Of a DNA stretch of 64,000 nt, positions 1-9,800 are shown piece by piece; positions within the stretch are counted from its first letter, which is position 1, and each line of letters begins with the position of its first letter. Origin of the DNA: Calliopum simillimum (Eukaryota > Arthropoda > Insecta > Diptera > Lauxaniidae); assembly GCA_951812925.1 (NCBI GenBank), contig OX638372.1, positions 88,247,058 through 88,311,057 on the forward strand, in the 5' to 3' direction. The position numbers and the translations under genes were made by a program. The notes beneath the pieces are model-generated. The model did not search any database, was not told the DNA's origin, and worked only from the letters and a program-made list of their open reading frames with translations.

Positions 1-370
1 CGAAAAAAGAGGGTTAGTGTTCAGTGCATTTTTAAGTGCATGTTCTTCTCAATTTGAAATACGCTATAAAATTCGTTCTTATTGCTATAAGACATTATGG
101 GTGTTCGTTTACTAGTCCAAGGTTTTTTAAGGTTTTAGTCCGAAAAGCTTTCGTTTATATACGTACCTTAATTCTGGACAAGTAAACAAACGAAATGCAA
201 GTTTACTTTAAGAAATCCACAGAAGAAACAGCAATTTATGAAATTTATTCAATTTATTATATAGAGTAGAAATTATTTAAAGAAGCAACTTTTTTACTAG
301 TAATTTTTAGTGTTTTTTTATTCTAAAACGCGTTTTTTTATTCATTTAATACAACTAAGGTAAAATAAGA
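1..370. other. intergenic, no gene seen
   Basis: AT-rich sequence with no credible ORF or splice pattern. It lies upstream of a small inverted-repeat element. Confidence 0.5.
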
Positions 371-508
371 TATATCGCCACCTCAATACTACAACTAGGT
401 AACTCCTAAACTATCATTTTTGTGGCTTGGTGCACAGTCCTGTCCAATAAAAATTCTATCAACTTGAAAATTGGAGCTACCTAGTTGTAGTATTGAGGTG
501 ACGATATA
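371..508. mobile_element. short TIR element (MITE), 138 bp
   Basis: The two ends are inverted copies of about 35 bp. The left end reads TATATCGCCACCTCAATACT and the right end, reverse complemented, reads TATATCGTCACCTCAATACT. The interior is about 65 bp and non-coding, so this is a non-autonomous DNA transposon. The left TIR resembles sequence near 14855, which may be a decayed relative. Confidence 0.7.
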
Positions 509-1320
509 CAATATAAGCATCTGAATTTCATTTAAAAGAACCTACACAAAGTAAAATTACAAAATTGGTGATGGTGTACGAGTTCGGTAAAATAAATCCA
601 CAAGCATACACACATTGTGACAAGCTGAAGCTTAAATCATGATTTATAAAGAAGTGTGACGAAGTGAAAAATAACAATGCTATTACTCACTGATAACTTT
701 GAGTCAAGCTATATTTAGTGACACCTCATATTTGTTTTTTAAACCAAGTTTATTTTATGAAGCTCTTATTTCTAAGAATATGTAAACATAAAGTGTCGCT
801 CAGATTTAATTTTGGGTATATAACTATCGGAAGATCCGAAAATGGTTTTTCGAAAAACAGGTAAAAAGTTGAAAACGCTTGACCAGACAATGGTGTCATG
901 TGAAAGGAATGATATGGTTCATAGTGTCGCTGATTTGTTACATTGTGTATTGAGTTATTTTTTGTATTCGATTCTATTTCAAATAAATAATGGACAGATG
1001 ATATTGTATTGGCATTAGTATTTTAAAGCATAACATTTTGAAAAGCGGAAGTATTTAACATTCATATCATATATGGGACAATTTTCCTCCTCCAGACATT
1101 TTGGACAACTCGTAGAAATTATCGAAGGCAGCCCTGGCATTAAAAATTGGGCATCTCTTTGCCAGGTTTTTTTGTAAACAAAAACAGCTGATTTCATTTG
1201 ATTAGAAATCTTCAATCACCAATCTTTGGCTCAATTATTGCAGTTTTTCCAATTTTCTATTTGTCTAGTGGACACCAAAGAATTTAAATTCCAATACTGA
1301 TTTTAAGCCATTGCAACAAA
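509..1320. other. upstream region of prune
   Basis: No gene seen. The last few hundred bases should hold the prune promoter and 5'UTR, but no TATA box or initiator can be placed with confidence. Confidence 0.35.
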
Positions 1321-2485
1321 ATGTTAAACTTTTTAAAAGGATCAAGAAAAGTTTTAAATTCAACAGTAAGGAAAACTTAACAAAGCCTTCGAACCAAATA
1401 ATAAAGTTTTTCTTTCCTAACAGCAACCGATTTGTTTGGTTATTGGAAATGAAAGCTGTGACTTAGATTCCGCAGTTTGCGCTTTATCGTTAGCATATTT
1501 CTATCAAGAACATCCACCAACAGCAATAACTAAGAAAACGCAGTTTATACCTATACTTAATGTACCACGGAATGATTTTCCTCTAAAAACTGAAGTTTTT
1601 TACTTGTTACAGCAGCATAAGATTTTGGCCGATATCCTGACATTCCGTGATGAATTAAAACCACAGCATTTACAAAATGGTGAATTCATATTAGTGGATC
1701 ATCATGTTTCGCCTTTTGCTCGACAATGTGTGCAAATATACGATCATCGGCCTTATGATTCTGCAGCAGAAATCCAAGTCGGTTGTCAGCTTAACTTGGA
1801 ACAAGTTGGTTCTTGTGCGACCCTTATAGCAGATGTGATTCTTAAAAGTGGATTTGCACAAAATTTTAGCGAAACACTAAAGTTACTACATGCTGTAATT
1901 GTTATGGATACTGTTAATTTTTCTATTGAGGCAGCAAGAGCCACCCTCAAGGATCAGCGAATTACTGAAGAGATAGAGCAGAAACTTTGCATTGACAACA
2001 GTACCGAACTACGTTTGCAGATATTTCGAGAGTTGGTTCATGCACGTGAAGATGTAAGCAACTTAAATTCACATCAGTTACTCTATAAGGATATGAAATT
2101 GATTTCAAATAAGATCTGTTCAATTAAAATTGCGCTACCTGGCTATCCCATGAATGTACAAGAGTTCGTGCGGCTACCGAATGCGGCACAAGCTGTGCAA
2201 AATTTTGCTCATGAAGTTGATGCGGCAGTTGTCTTACTTGTTGGCATGAAAGTCTTAAAGGATGGAAGCGTACGTCGGGACATTGGCTTAATTAATATAA
2301 GTAACCAGCAGTTGTTTGACGCGGTGCTTACAAAACTTTTATCCACTAAAGAGCCCGTTATTAAATTAAAAGAAGTTGAAAAGTGTGAATTTCTTAATGG
2401 TAAGTTTTATGATCAAGAAAATATTAAAATAACGCGAAAACATATTTTGCCAATTGTAAAAGGTGTTCTTGATGATTGGAAGTAG
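1321..2485 (+). CDS. pn: prune, DHH-family exopolyphosphatase/phosphodiesterase
   Basis: Two exons, 1321..1365 and 1424..2485, give 368 aa plus stop. The intron has GTAAG at the donor and CTAACAG at the acceptor, in phase 0. Exon 1 (MLNFLKGSRKVLNST) supplies the only ATG in frame upstream of the conserved core, which fixes the start. DHH-superfamily metal-binding motifs are visible: CDLDS (about 28-30), NVPRND (about 61), DHH at about 107-109 and MDT near 177, followed by a DHHA2-type C-terminal half. Prune proteins hydrolyse short-chain polyphosphates (and cyclic nucleotides) in the cytoplasm and bind nucleoside diphosphate kinase (awd in Drosophila). The fly protein keeps DHH where the vertebrate protein has DHR. 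The gene is convergent with Nmd3. Length and motifs look intact, so it is probably functional. Confidence 0.95.
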
Positions 2486-3414
2486 ATGGAAAATAATAAA
2501 TTTTGTATCATAAGTATGTATTTATATTAAATAGGTTTACAGTAAGTAATATAAAAGCGATTCAAAAAAAAAAAAATAATATAATTTTGCGTTCATCAAA
2601 TTATCTACCTAAAAAAAGCCAAATAAGTGAAATGACTGCCATGAAAAAAAGAACCTTAGGTATTTCTTCATTTCATTATTTACGTTTTGTTTTGGCACTT
2701 AATGGCGCTTATTAATGGAATTAAAATCCGCTCTTCTATAATATTATCAAGCTGAATCAAAATATCTTCCATAAAGATATGTTTTTGAGATAAAACTTCA
2801 AGCCGCGAACTTTTATCACTCTTTCATGCAGGGTTTTATTTACAAATAAAAGGAAAACAAAAGTCACTAGCTTATTTCCCATGAAAAGGAACTTTGGGCT
2901 GATGCATCTATCACTTCGCCACAGCCATACTGATAGAATCGCATTGCTTGTGAAACTCCTTAGCAACATTTTTAGCATGAAAATGCTGTTGCAATACAAA
3001 ACAACCCATCGGAAATTTCTTTGTCTATTTAATGCAAAAGAGCTCTCAAAGGAAACTAAAAACACTTAAAAAAAAAAAAAAATGTGCAGAAAAAATTAAT
3101 TTTCTTTTCAATGCACACTCAGGCACCTATTGCGGTAAAATCTATAGCCATTGATCGATTCTTTCGGCCTTACTGCACCGATTTGTGTCCTCCATGCAAT
3201 TTCCAGTTATTTGCTATCAAATGGCGAATTTTTATTTAAATCTGTGCAGTAGTTTAGAAGACAGGGCTAAAAGGAACAATCGATGGCCATCGATTTTATG
3301 TATAATATGTATAATTAAAAAAGTTATTATATTTTAAAAGATTTTAATTCATTTAATAGTTAAATTACAAAGTGTACAATAACAAAATCAACTATTATTC
3401 GTTATGTGCTTGTT
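2486..3414. other. convergent intergenic spacer (prune/Nmd3)
   Basis: Both 3'UTRs should lie here. Short overlapping ORFs occur on both strands at 2757-3069, but none shows a recognisable domain. A poly-A run occurs at about 3068-3082. Confidence 0.4.
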
Positions 3415-4983
3415 TCAAAGTTGTTCTTCTGTCGTTTCTTCATCACCCATTTCATCGTCAGCACAGTCCAAAGCCATGTCCTCTAACATTTCTGCTAACG
3501 TTATGCGTGGAATATTGTCATTAAATCCCAAAGTATCACCACCATCCACAGGTATTTTCTTAGCATCACGATAAATGTTGACCTGCTTTCTATAGTCTGA
3601 ATCCTCTTCAAGATCTTCTAAGAATTCGTGGAAATCATGTTTACTGCGTTCATCTGTGAACTCTTCTGCTAGATGTTTGAGCTTCCAATTACGTTGGCTT
3701 GAGCGTGTATGCCGATCTGTATAACATTTGCGCACAAGGACGACATCAGGTAACTGGTCTGCAGATAATTTTTCAAATTCTGCATTATTAATATTCGCTT
3801 CAGACAAATTATACCCCAGCACAGAGTCTCCAACCTTTAGCAAATGACCTAAATGTGAGCGTGTATGTATTGTATTATCATTAATACCCAGTTCGGAGGC
3901 GCGTACAACCCAAATATCACAAAGGACATGTTTGAATGATAATTGACCCTGACCGGGATATACTTTGCGATCTTTATCCATAATTATTTCAACATCCATA
4001 ACGACATACTCCACCAATTGCTTGGGATTACAAATTGCTTCAAAAGGGTTGCGAAAATATGCCGTTCCCGACAGTTCCGATATTTGCGTCGTTAGTGGAT
4101 CAATTAGATGTATGCCACTGGCGACTTTATGAACTAAACACACCGGCGAAAGATTTCCCAATTGTTGGCGTAGTTTTTTTGAGAGGCATACAGCACTATC
4201 TTTAGAAATAGGAGCGATTTCTATAGACCATGAGTACTTGTAATTGAAATTATTACTATGTATATCATGAGAAATTAAACGTTTTGATGTGGTCAATTGT
4301 ACGGGGACCATTGTTTGCAAGAAATCAACCATTTTACGTGCATGGTTTTCATTAGCATAGTAAAAATCTAAGCCACCATGGATTGGTTTAATGCCCAAAG
4401 TATGCTCATGCGCTCTGTGCTTTAAAATCAATTGCTCCAAATAGTAGAAGGTTTTCTTATTTTCGGCTCTTTGTCGTACTTGCACCAGACAGCGCCAAAA
4501 GTCCTTAGCTTCTGTACGATGGCAATCGTCACACATTTGATTTGTTATTGTGAATTCAACAATAAAAACCTGCTGCAGAACGGTACCACCGGAAATCATT
4601 CCATGCACTGTCAGCTTCACTTTAATCCGTTTGGAATGCGGCTCCGTCCAAACAAAACCTGCATCAATTAATTTTACTTCTTTAAGACCTCTCAATTTTT
4701 TCAAACATAACGCCAACAGCTCGCGCGATTCTAAAGCTGCAGTTATCCATTCGCCTGGTGGTTGAAGGTAACGCTCGCAATTACGGCAAAAATGAAGAAC
4801 AGATTGCTTTGGAATGCTCTCAGTGATGTCGACATGATTACGGAGGCACGTCACACACATATTTGAGGGGTTTGGTTGTATTCCAACTCCACATTCGCAG
4901 CAAAGAATTAATGTGTTTTGTCCAGCTGCAGTGTCTGGATTAAGCGCTTCACCAGAGGATGAGGTAAAATCTACATACTCCAT
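3415..4983 (-). CDS. Nmd3: NMD3, 60S ribosomal subunit nuclear export adaptor
   Basis: Single uninterrupted ORF of 522 aa, the expected length for eukaryotic NMD3. The N-terminal zinc-binding module is intact: CxxC-type pairs at about C28/C31, C43/C46, C66/C69 and C151/C154. It is followed by the NMD3 core (FYYANENHARKMVDFL, KRLISHDIHSNN). The acidic C-terminal tail carries the export region in known NMD3 proteins. NMD3 binds nascent 60S subunits in the nucleus, recruits CRM1/exportin for passage through the pore and is released in the cytoplasm. The start is the first Met, just upstream of the first cysteine cluster. Intronless and convergent with prune; no disabling change seen. Confidence 0.96.
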   Translation of the reverse strand: MEYVDFTSSSGEALNPDTAAGQNTLILCCECGVGIQPNPSNMCVTCLRNHVDITESIPKQSVLHFCRNCERYLQPPGEWITAALESRELLALCLKKLRGLKEVKLIDAGFVWTEPHSKRIKVKLTVHGMISGGTVLQQVFIVEFTITNQMCDDCHRTEAKDFWRCLVQVRQRAENKKTFYYLEQLILKHRAHEHTLGIKPIHGGLDFYYANENHARKMVDFLQTMVPVQLTTSKRLISHDIHSNNFNYKYSWSIEIAPISKDSAVCLSKKLRQQLGNLSPVCLVHKVASGIHLIDPLTTQISELSGTAYFRNPFEAICNPKQLVEYVVMDVEIIMDKDRKVYPGQGQLSFKHVLCDIWVVRASELGINDNTIHTRSHLGHLLKVGDSVLGYNLSEANINNAEFEKLSADQLPDVVLVRKCYTDRHTRSSQRNWKLKHLAEEFTDERSKHDFHEFLEDLEEDSDYRKQVNIYRDAKKIPVDGGDTLGFNDNIPRITLAEMLEDMALDCADDEMGDEETTEEQL

Positions 4984-5244
4984 GATAGAGTAGTTTAAAA
5001 ACTTTTTTTATTTTGTAGCCAACGAATTTCGCAATTTCACTTTTCTTAATTTTTACAAAATAAAAACACGTGTGATGCACTTAAGTACCCAATATCAAAA
5101 GGAGAAATGTCAAAGCAGTGGTAGAACGTCAAAACGAAGTCTGTGTGGTCAAAACAGTGACAGAAATGAGAAACGATGCCAGACTATTATATTAGCAAAA
5201 ACAAATTTGACGAGTTACGACACTGACAACATGACTGGCTACTA

Positions 5245-5574
5245 GCCTTTTTCCACCGAAGATTAAAAATGGGATTTTTACTATGTTTATACCAAAGATT
5301 TAGCTGTGAAGATATAAATAAATTTCTTTGCTAAATCCTACCCGTTTACGCCGGCCGAAAGAAATTTATTTTTGACATTAAACGTCAATTGGCGGATGAC
5401 ATTTGTTTTTATTTATAATTTTGTTTATAAGCAACTTTTTTGTATCTCTATGTATTGGAATGGTTAGCTTACTCAAATTGCGACCGGTTATTATCAGATT
5501 TAGTTGACGTTTAATGCAGATGGATGAGGTGACTTGCGGCCTAATCTCATTTTAAATCACCTGTGGAAACAGGT
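5245..5574. mobile_element. MITE with GCCTGTTTCCACC-type TIRs
   Basis: The ends match the complete 126 bp element at 50235..50360: CCACCGAAGATTAAAAATGG on the left, and on the right a reversed copy ending in TGGAAACAGGT. TA dinucleotides flank both ends, fitting a Tc1/mariner-type target. The interior is non-coding. A half copy also occurs at 53423. Confidence 0.72.
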
Positions 5575-6898
5575 TATACAGCTGTCGCCATGAACGGAAC
5601 ACTACAAATATGAATCTGCTTTTTAAAAATGTGTGGATTGAAAACTGAAAACGTCTGTGAAAATGTTTTTTAATATAAAGGGGGAAAAATAACAGTTCGT
5701 ACAAAGAACATTCACATATTATTGAAACACCGTTTACGGGCATTTCCAAGAAAATGTGGATACATACGCCAGAAAGGTGAAGCATTTAAAAAAAGTTCAA
5801 TTTCAATGCTTTATTATAGTAAATTGATGGTAACGGGTGCGACGTTACAAATATGCTATTTTCGCTATATGAGAGTTGATCCCTCATGTCCGTGAAATTT
5901 TGCAAGAAACGTTAAAAACAAAACTTTCAATTTCATTCATTTTAATATTTTGCACAAAAATTTTCTTATACCCTATTCTCATTTGTCTGGTTAACCAGCC
6001 TAAAATCAAAAAATCTTGATAATCATAGAACCACGTTCACACCTTTTACTTGGATGAGTCATCTATCATTTCAATGACACTTTTTTGGCGTTTACCAAAT
6101 CACGACACTATTTTCACTTTTTTCAAAAATATTTTTATATATTTCGTTATTTAATTTTTTTTTTAAAAACAATTGAGACGAACACATTTTTGATTTTAGC
6201 TTTAATTTGCTTTTTATTAAAAATGTATATTTCCGTTGAGACACCTTGTTGTAACAGATTTTATGTAGAGAATCGTTTGTTAATTCGGTGTAATATTTTT
6301 TACAAGAAATTTCTTGATTTATAGAATTCATGGAAATATCCTTATAAAACTGTTGAATAATTAACAACAGTTTCGTTTTTCCCTTACAAAAGTTTCCTCC
6401 TATAGGGTTTTATATTATTTTCCGGCTCCTAGTAAATTTTTATGTTTTTCTAGGGTACATTTTTGTAAGAATTAGAAGTTCAAAATTGGGTACTTTAGAA
6501 TGAAAATAAAATAATTTTTTTTTTATTAAAAAATGTTTTATGTTATTTATTAACTTTTTTTTTAACAATAAATGCTTTTTTACAAATATTTTGCTTATAT
6601 TAGTTTAATCCTTCTTCTAAAAATTTCAACAATTATAACGATACTTTAACTTTGTCACTAATAATGTATTCAGCTGCGAAAATATATAGAGTAACGAATA
6701 GGTTAACATTTTTTTTAAATACGTATAGATCATATAAGCAAGAAAATAAAACATTTAAAAAATAAATTTAATCACTGTGGTCTATAGTACATATGTTAGT
6801 TGAAAAATAAAAGTTTTTATATATCTTTGAACTTAGTAATTAAATTAAAAAATGTTTGCGCTGTTATTCATTATACACGTGTATCTCACAGATTGTGC
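5575..6898. other. intergenic and Nipsnap 3'UTR, no gene seen
   Basis: Very AT-rich. ORFs of 79-91 codons on both strands at 6085-6367 overlap each other and look like chance. The part next to 6899 should be the Nipsnap 3'UTR. Confidence 0.4.
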
Positions 6899-9800
6899 TT
6901 ATTTTGATGGTGAAAACTCAGTTGGTGCCAATACACGAGTATGCATTTCCCTGATCAATGGCACAGTGTAAGCGACGCATTCGTCCCAACCAGGCGAACG
7001 CCATGCAGATTCACGTGTTTCTTTGCGATCTTGCAAAGATTTATAACCTAAGGGAAATATGGGTTTAGTTTATATTAAAAATTTGTTTGTACCAGAGCTG
7101 TTAAGTAAGCAGTTGACATGGAACTTAAGTTACCTTGTACTTGCACTTGCCGATCTTTTATCACAAGGCGAAGCAACATAAGTTGTAGGTATTATAAATT
7201 CGAATCCCAACAAACAATTTTATAACCTTTTCAATTTTTAAGCTTGGAAAATGTTAATTTACAAATGTTTTCATAACCAATTTTCAAACGTTTGGAAAAT
7301 ATTATTTTTTTTATATTTTTGCAAGGTTAAAATCAACAACTAGAAAAATGTTTATTTCCAAAAGTTTCAATAATCATTTTCCAAACATTCGAAAAAATTT
7401 TTATTGTATTTTTTCAATGACATATCGAGCTAAGTAAAACACAAGGCATTTGAATCATAACTGGCACGTTAGGTCAGTTGATAAGATTGTCGACTCATAA
7501 TTTGAAAGTCATAGGTTCGATTATTAGTAAACATAATTTTTTTTTTTTATAATTGAAAAAAAAATAATGTTTTTTAATGAATTTAATAAATATTAACAAA
7601 ATGTTAATTGAATAGTTAAAAAACAATTTAAAAATATTGAATAAAAAATTTGGAAAATATTGTATAAAAACATTTATAATAAGCTTGCTCCAAATGATTT
7701 TCACAAGCTTGCTATGAAGGGTCCAGTTTCGATTATTAAATAATTAAAATTCAAGAGTTTCCAAACATTTAGCAGGTTAATTTCCAAACGAAATGTTTGC
7801 TTCAATAAGCTTATAATAAGTTATTTACCAAATGTTTTTGTTTGTTGGGATCAAGGTGGTTTTTGTTTTGCTTGTTGTCTCAGAAATAACTAGATTCTAA
7901 TACAAGTATCAGTTTTCAATTAAAATTTGTCTAAGCTCTGAGATTTCTATTTAAGAGTTAAGTGAAATTTTTAACTTACACCAAATATGATGCACATTGT
8001 ATAGACGTCCAATTTGCGAGAAAAATCCAGCAAACGCTTCGTTGTTATTTTTACGGAAATTAATTGCACGTGCCCAATTATTGCCCCACTCGATCATGGT
8101 GCCGGGCTTAAGGCGATAGGAACTGCAAATAAAATGTTACCTTATATATAATAATAATTTTTAAACAGCAGCAACTTCTACAAAAATTTTTAAAAATCCA
8201 TGTTTTAAACATCTTCTAAGGATATAGCCGACGACACACGGTGACGCAACTCGAAAATTCGGTGGGAATAAATCATGTTTCACATTTCACCGCAAGAAAA
8301 ATGTAAGGATGCAGTTTTGTTAAACATTCTTTTGCTATCTGGTTCAGGTTCATAGGTGGACGGGAACATATAAAAAGGAGTGCCAATTGAAAGGCAACTA
8401 ATTTACCTTATCTCTTTAAAATAAGCTACAAATTATTTTGAAATCGATTACATAACACTGTCGGAAAATCTAATTAAAATTTAAGCAATCCCATTTTTTA
8501 CTGCATATGTTTTCTTTTGACTTTTTTTCACCATTTTTTAAAAAGAAGTCGAAAAATGGTACATCTGAAAATGCACAACAAAACAAAAACATTTATTTTC
8601 GAGAAACATGTTGATGTTCACACAAAATTGTTTTGCTCTTTTCTTTTAAATTCATCGTTGAGTATGATTCTTTTTCTTCCAAATGAGCTGTAAAAAGGGT
8701 CTTGTATGCATTTTCTTTAAAAAGCTATGACCACTTGAAAGTGAAACTATTGAGTGATAAATCATGAGAATCCTCATACGATTCTTCACTCCATGATGTC
8801 TTATTTTGCTTAATTTCCCCATAAAAACAAAAGTAAGCAAATCGTAAACTTTTTGGGTTATACGTTCCTGCTTCTTATGTTTCAAATGATAGTTTGCAGA
8901 TTTTTGGGAAGCATAGCCATCATTTAGTTGCGACTTGACAGACGGAAAAACATAATCATGTGGAAAATGAGAAAACACTTATACTTCGAATCAATTTTGA
9001 GGGCTCGGCGTAGACTTAAATTTAAAAATTTGCAAGCTTTCGTCTACGTAATATTTTTACCGACCGGTAGATAATGAGCAGAACCCATTATGCTCCCTTA
9101 AGGTACTTGTAATACTTTGGGATTGGAAGATAAGTTATTGGAGATAAGTTATTGAAGATAAGTTATGAACAGGACAGGCTTGACAATCTACATCTATATA
9201 TTAATACGCAAGACAAAAAATTGTCCATCTTTTTTTGCTATGATAAAAATGGAGTACGACTTTAAATGATACACCATTAGAAAGGTATTTGTGTGTAGAT
9301 GTGCACAAAGTTAAAATTATGACAATATTTTAACTTTAAGCCAGGTAAAATTAAATACAATTTTTTCAATATTAACAACAACAAAATAAACGGTCACACA
9401 GAGCTGGAAAAAAGATAATGCACAAAGAGAAAGACAAAAAGCATAGCACTGACTTTATCTTTTTTGTTTTGATTATATTTCGCTTGAATTATAACAGGGA
9501 TGATAAATGACCTTATCTATTTCGTACCAAATAGCAAAACAAAAGTACTAAAATTGTCCAAAAAGTACCAAAATTATTTAATACATTTGTGATCAAATTT
9601 TGACCACTGTGCGATTCTAGTCTATATATTAATACGCAAGACAAAAAATTGTCCATCTTTTTTTGCTATGATAAAAATGGAGTACGACTTTAAATGATAC
9701 ACCATTAGAAAGGTATTTGTGTGTAGATGTGCACAAAGTTAAAATTATGACAATATTTTAACTTTAAGCCAGGTAAAATTAAATACAATTTTTTCAATAT

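Noticed and set aside
2757..3069. small gene between prune and Nmd3
   Set aside because: ORFs on both strands overlap fully; no domain, probably the convergent 3'UTRs.
6085..6367. overlapping ORFs on both strands (79 and 91 codons)
   Set aside because: Phe/Ile/Lys/Asn-rich on both strands as expected from AT-rich DNA; no domain.
7464..7535. functional tRNA-Met gene
   Set aside because: Anticodon stem and acceptor stem do not pair properly; lies within a repeat element.
8652..8978. 108-codon minus-strand ORF in Nipsnap intron
   Set aside because: No recognisable domain, no splice context, AT-rich intron composition.
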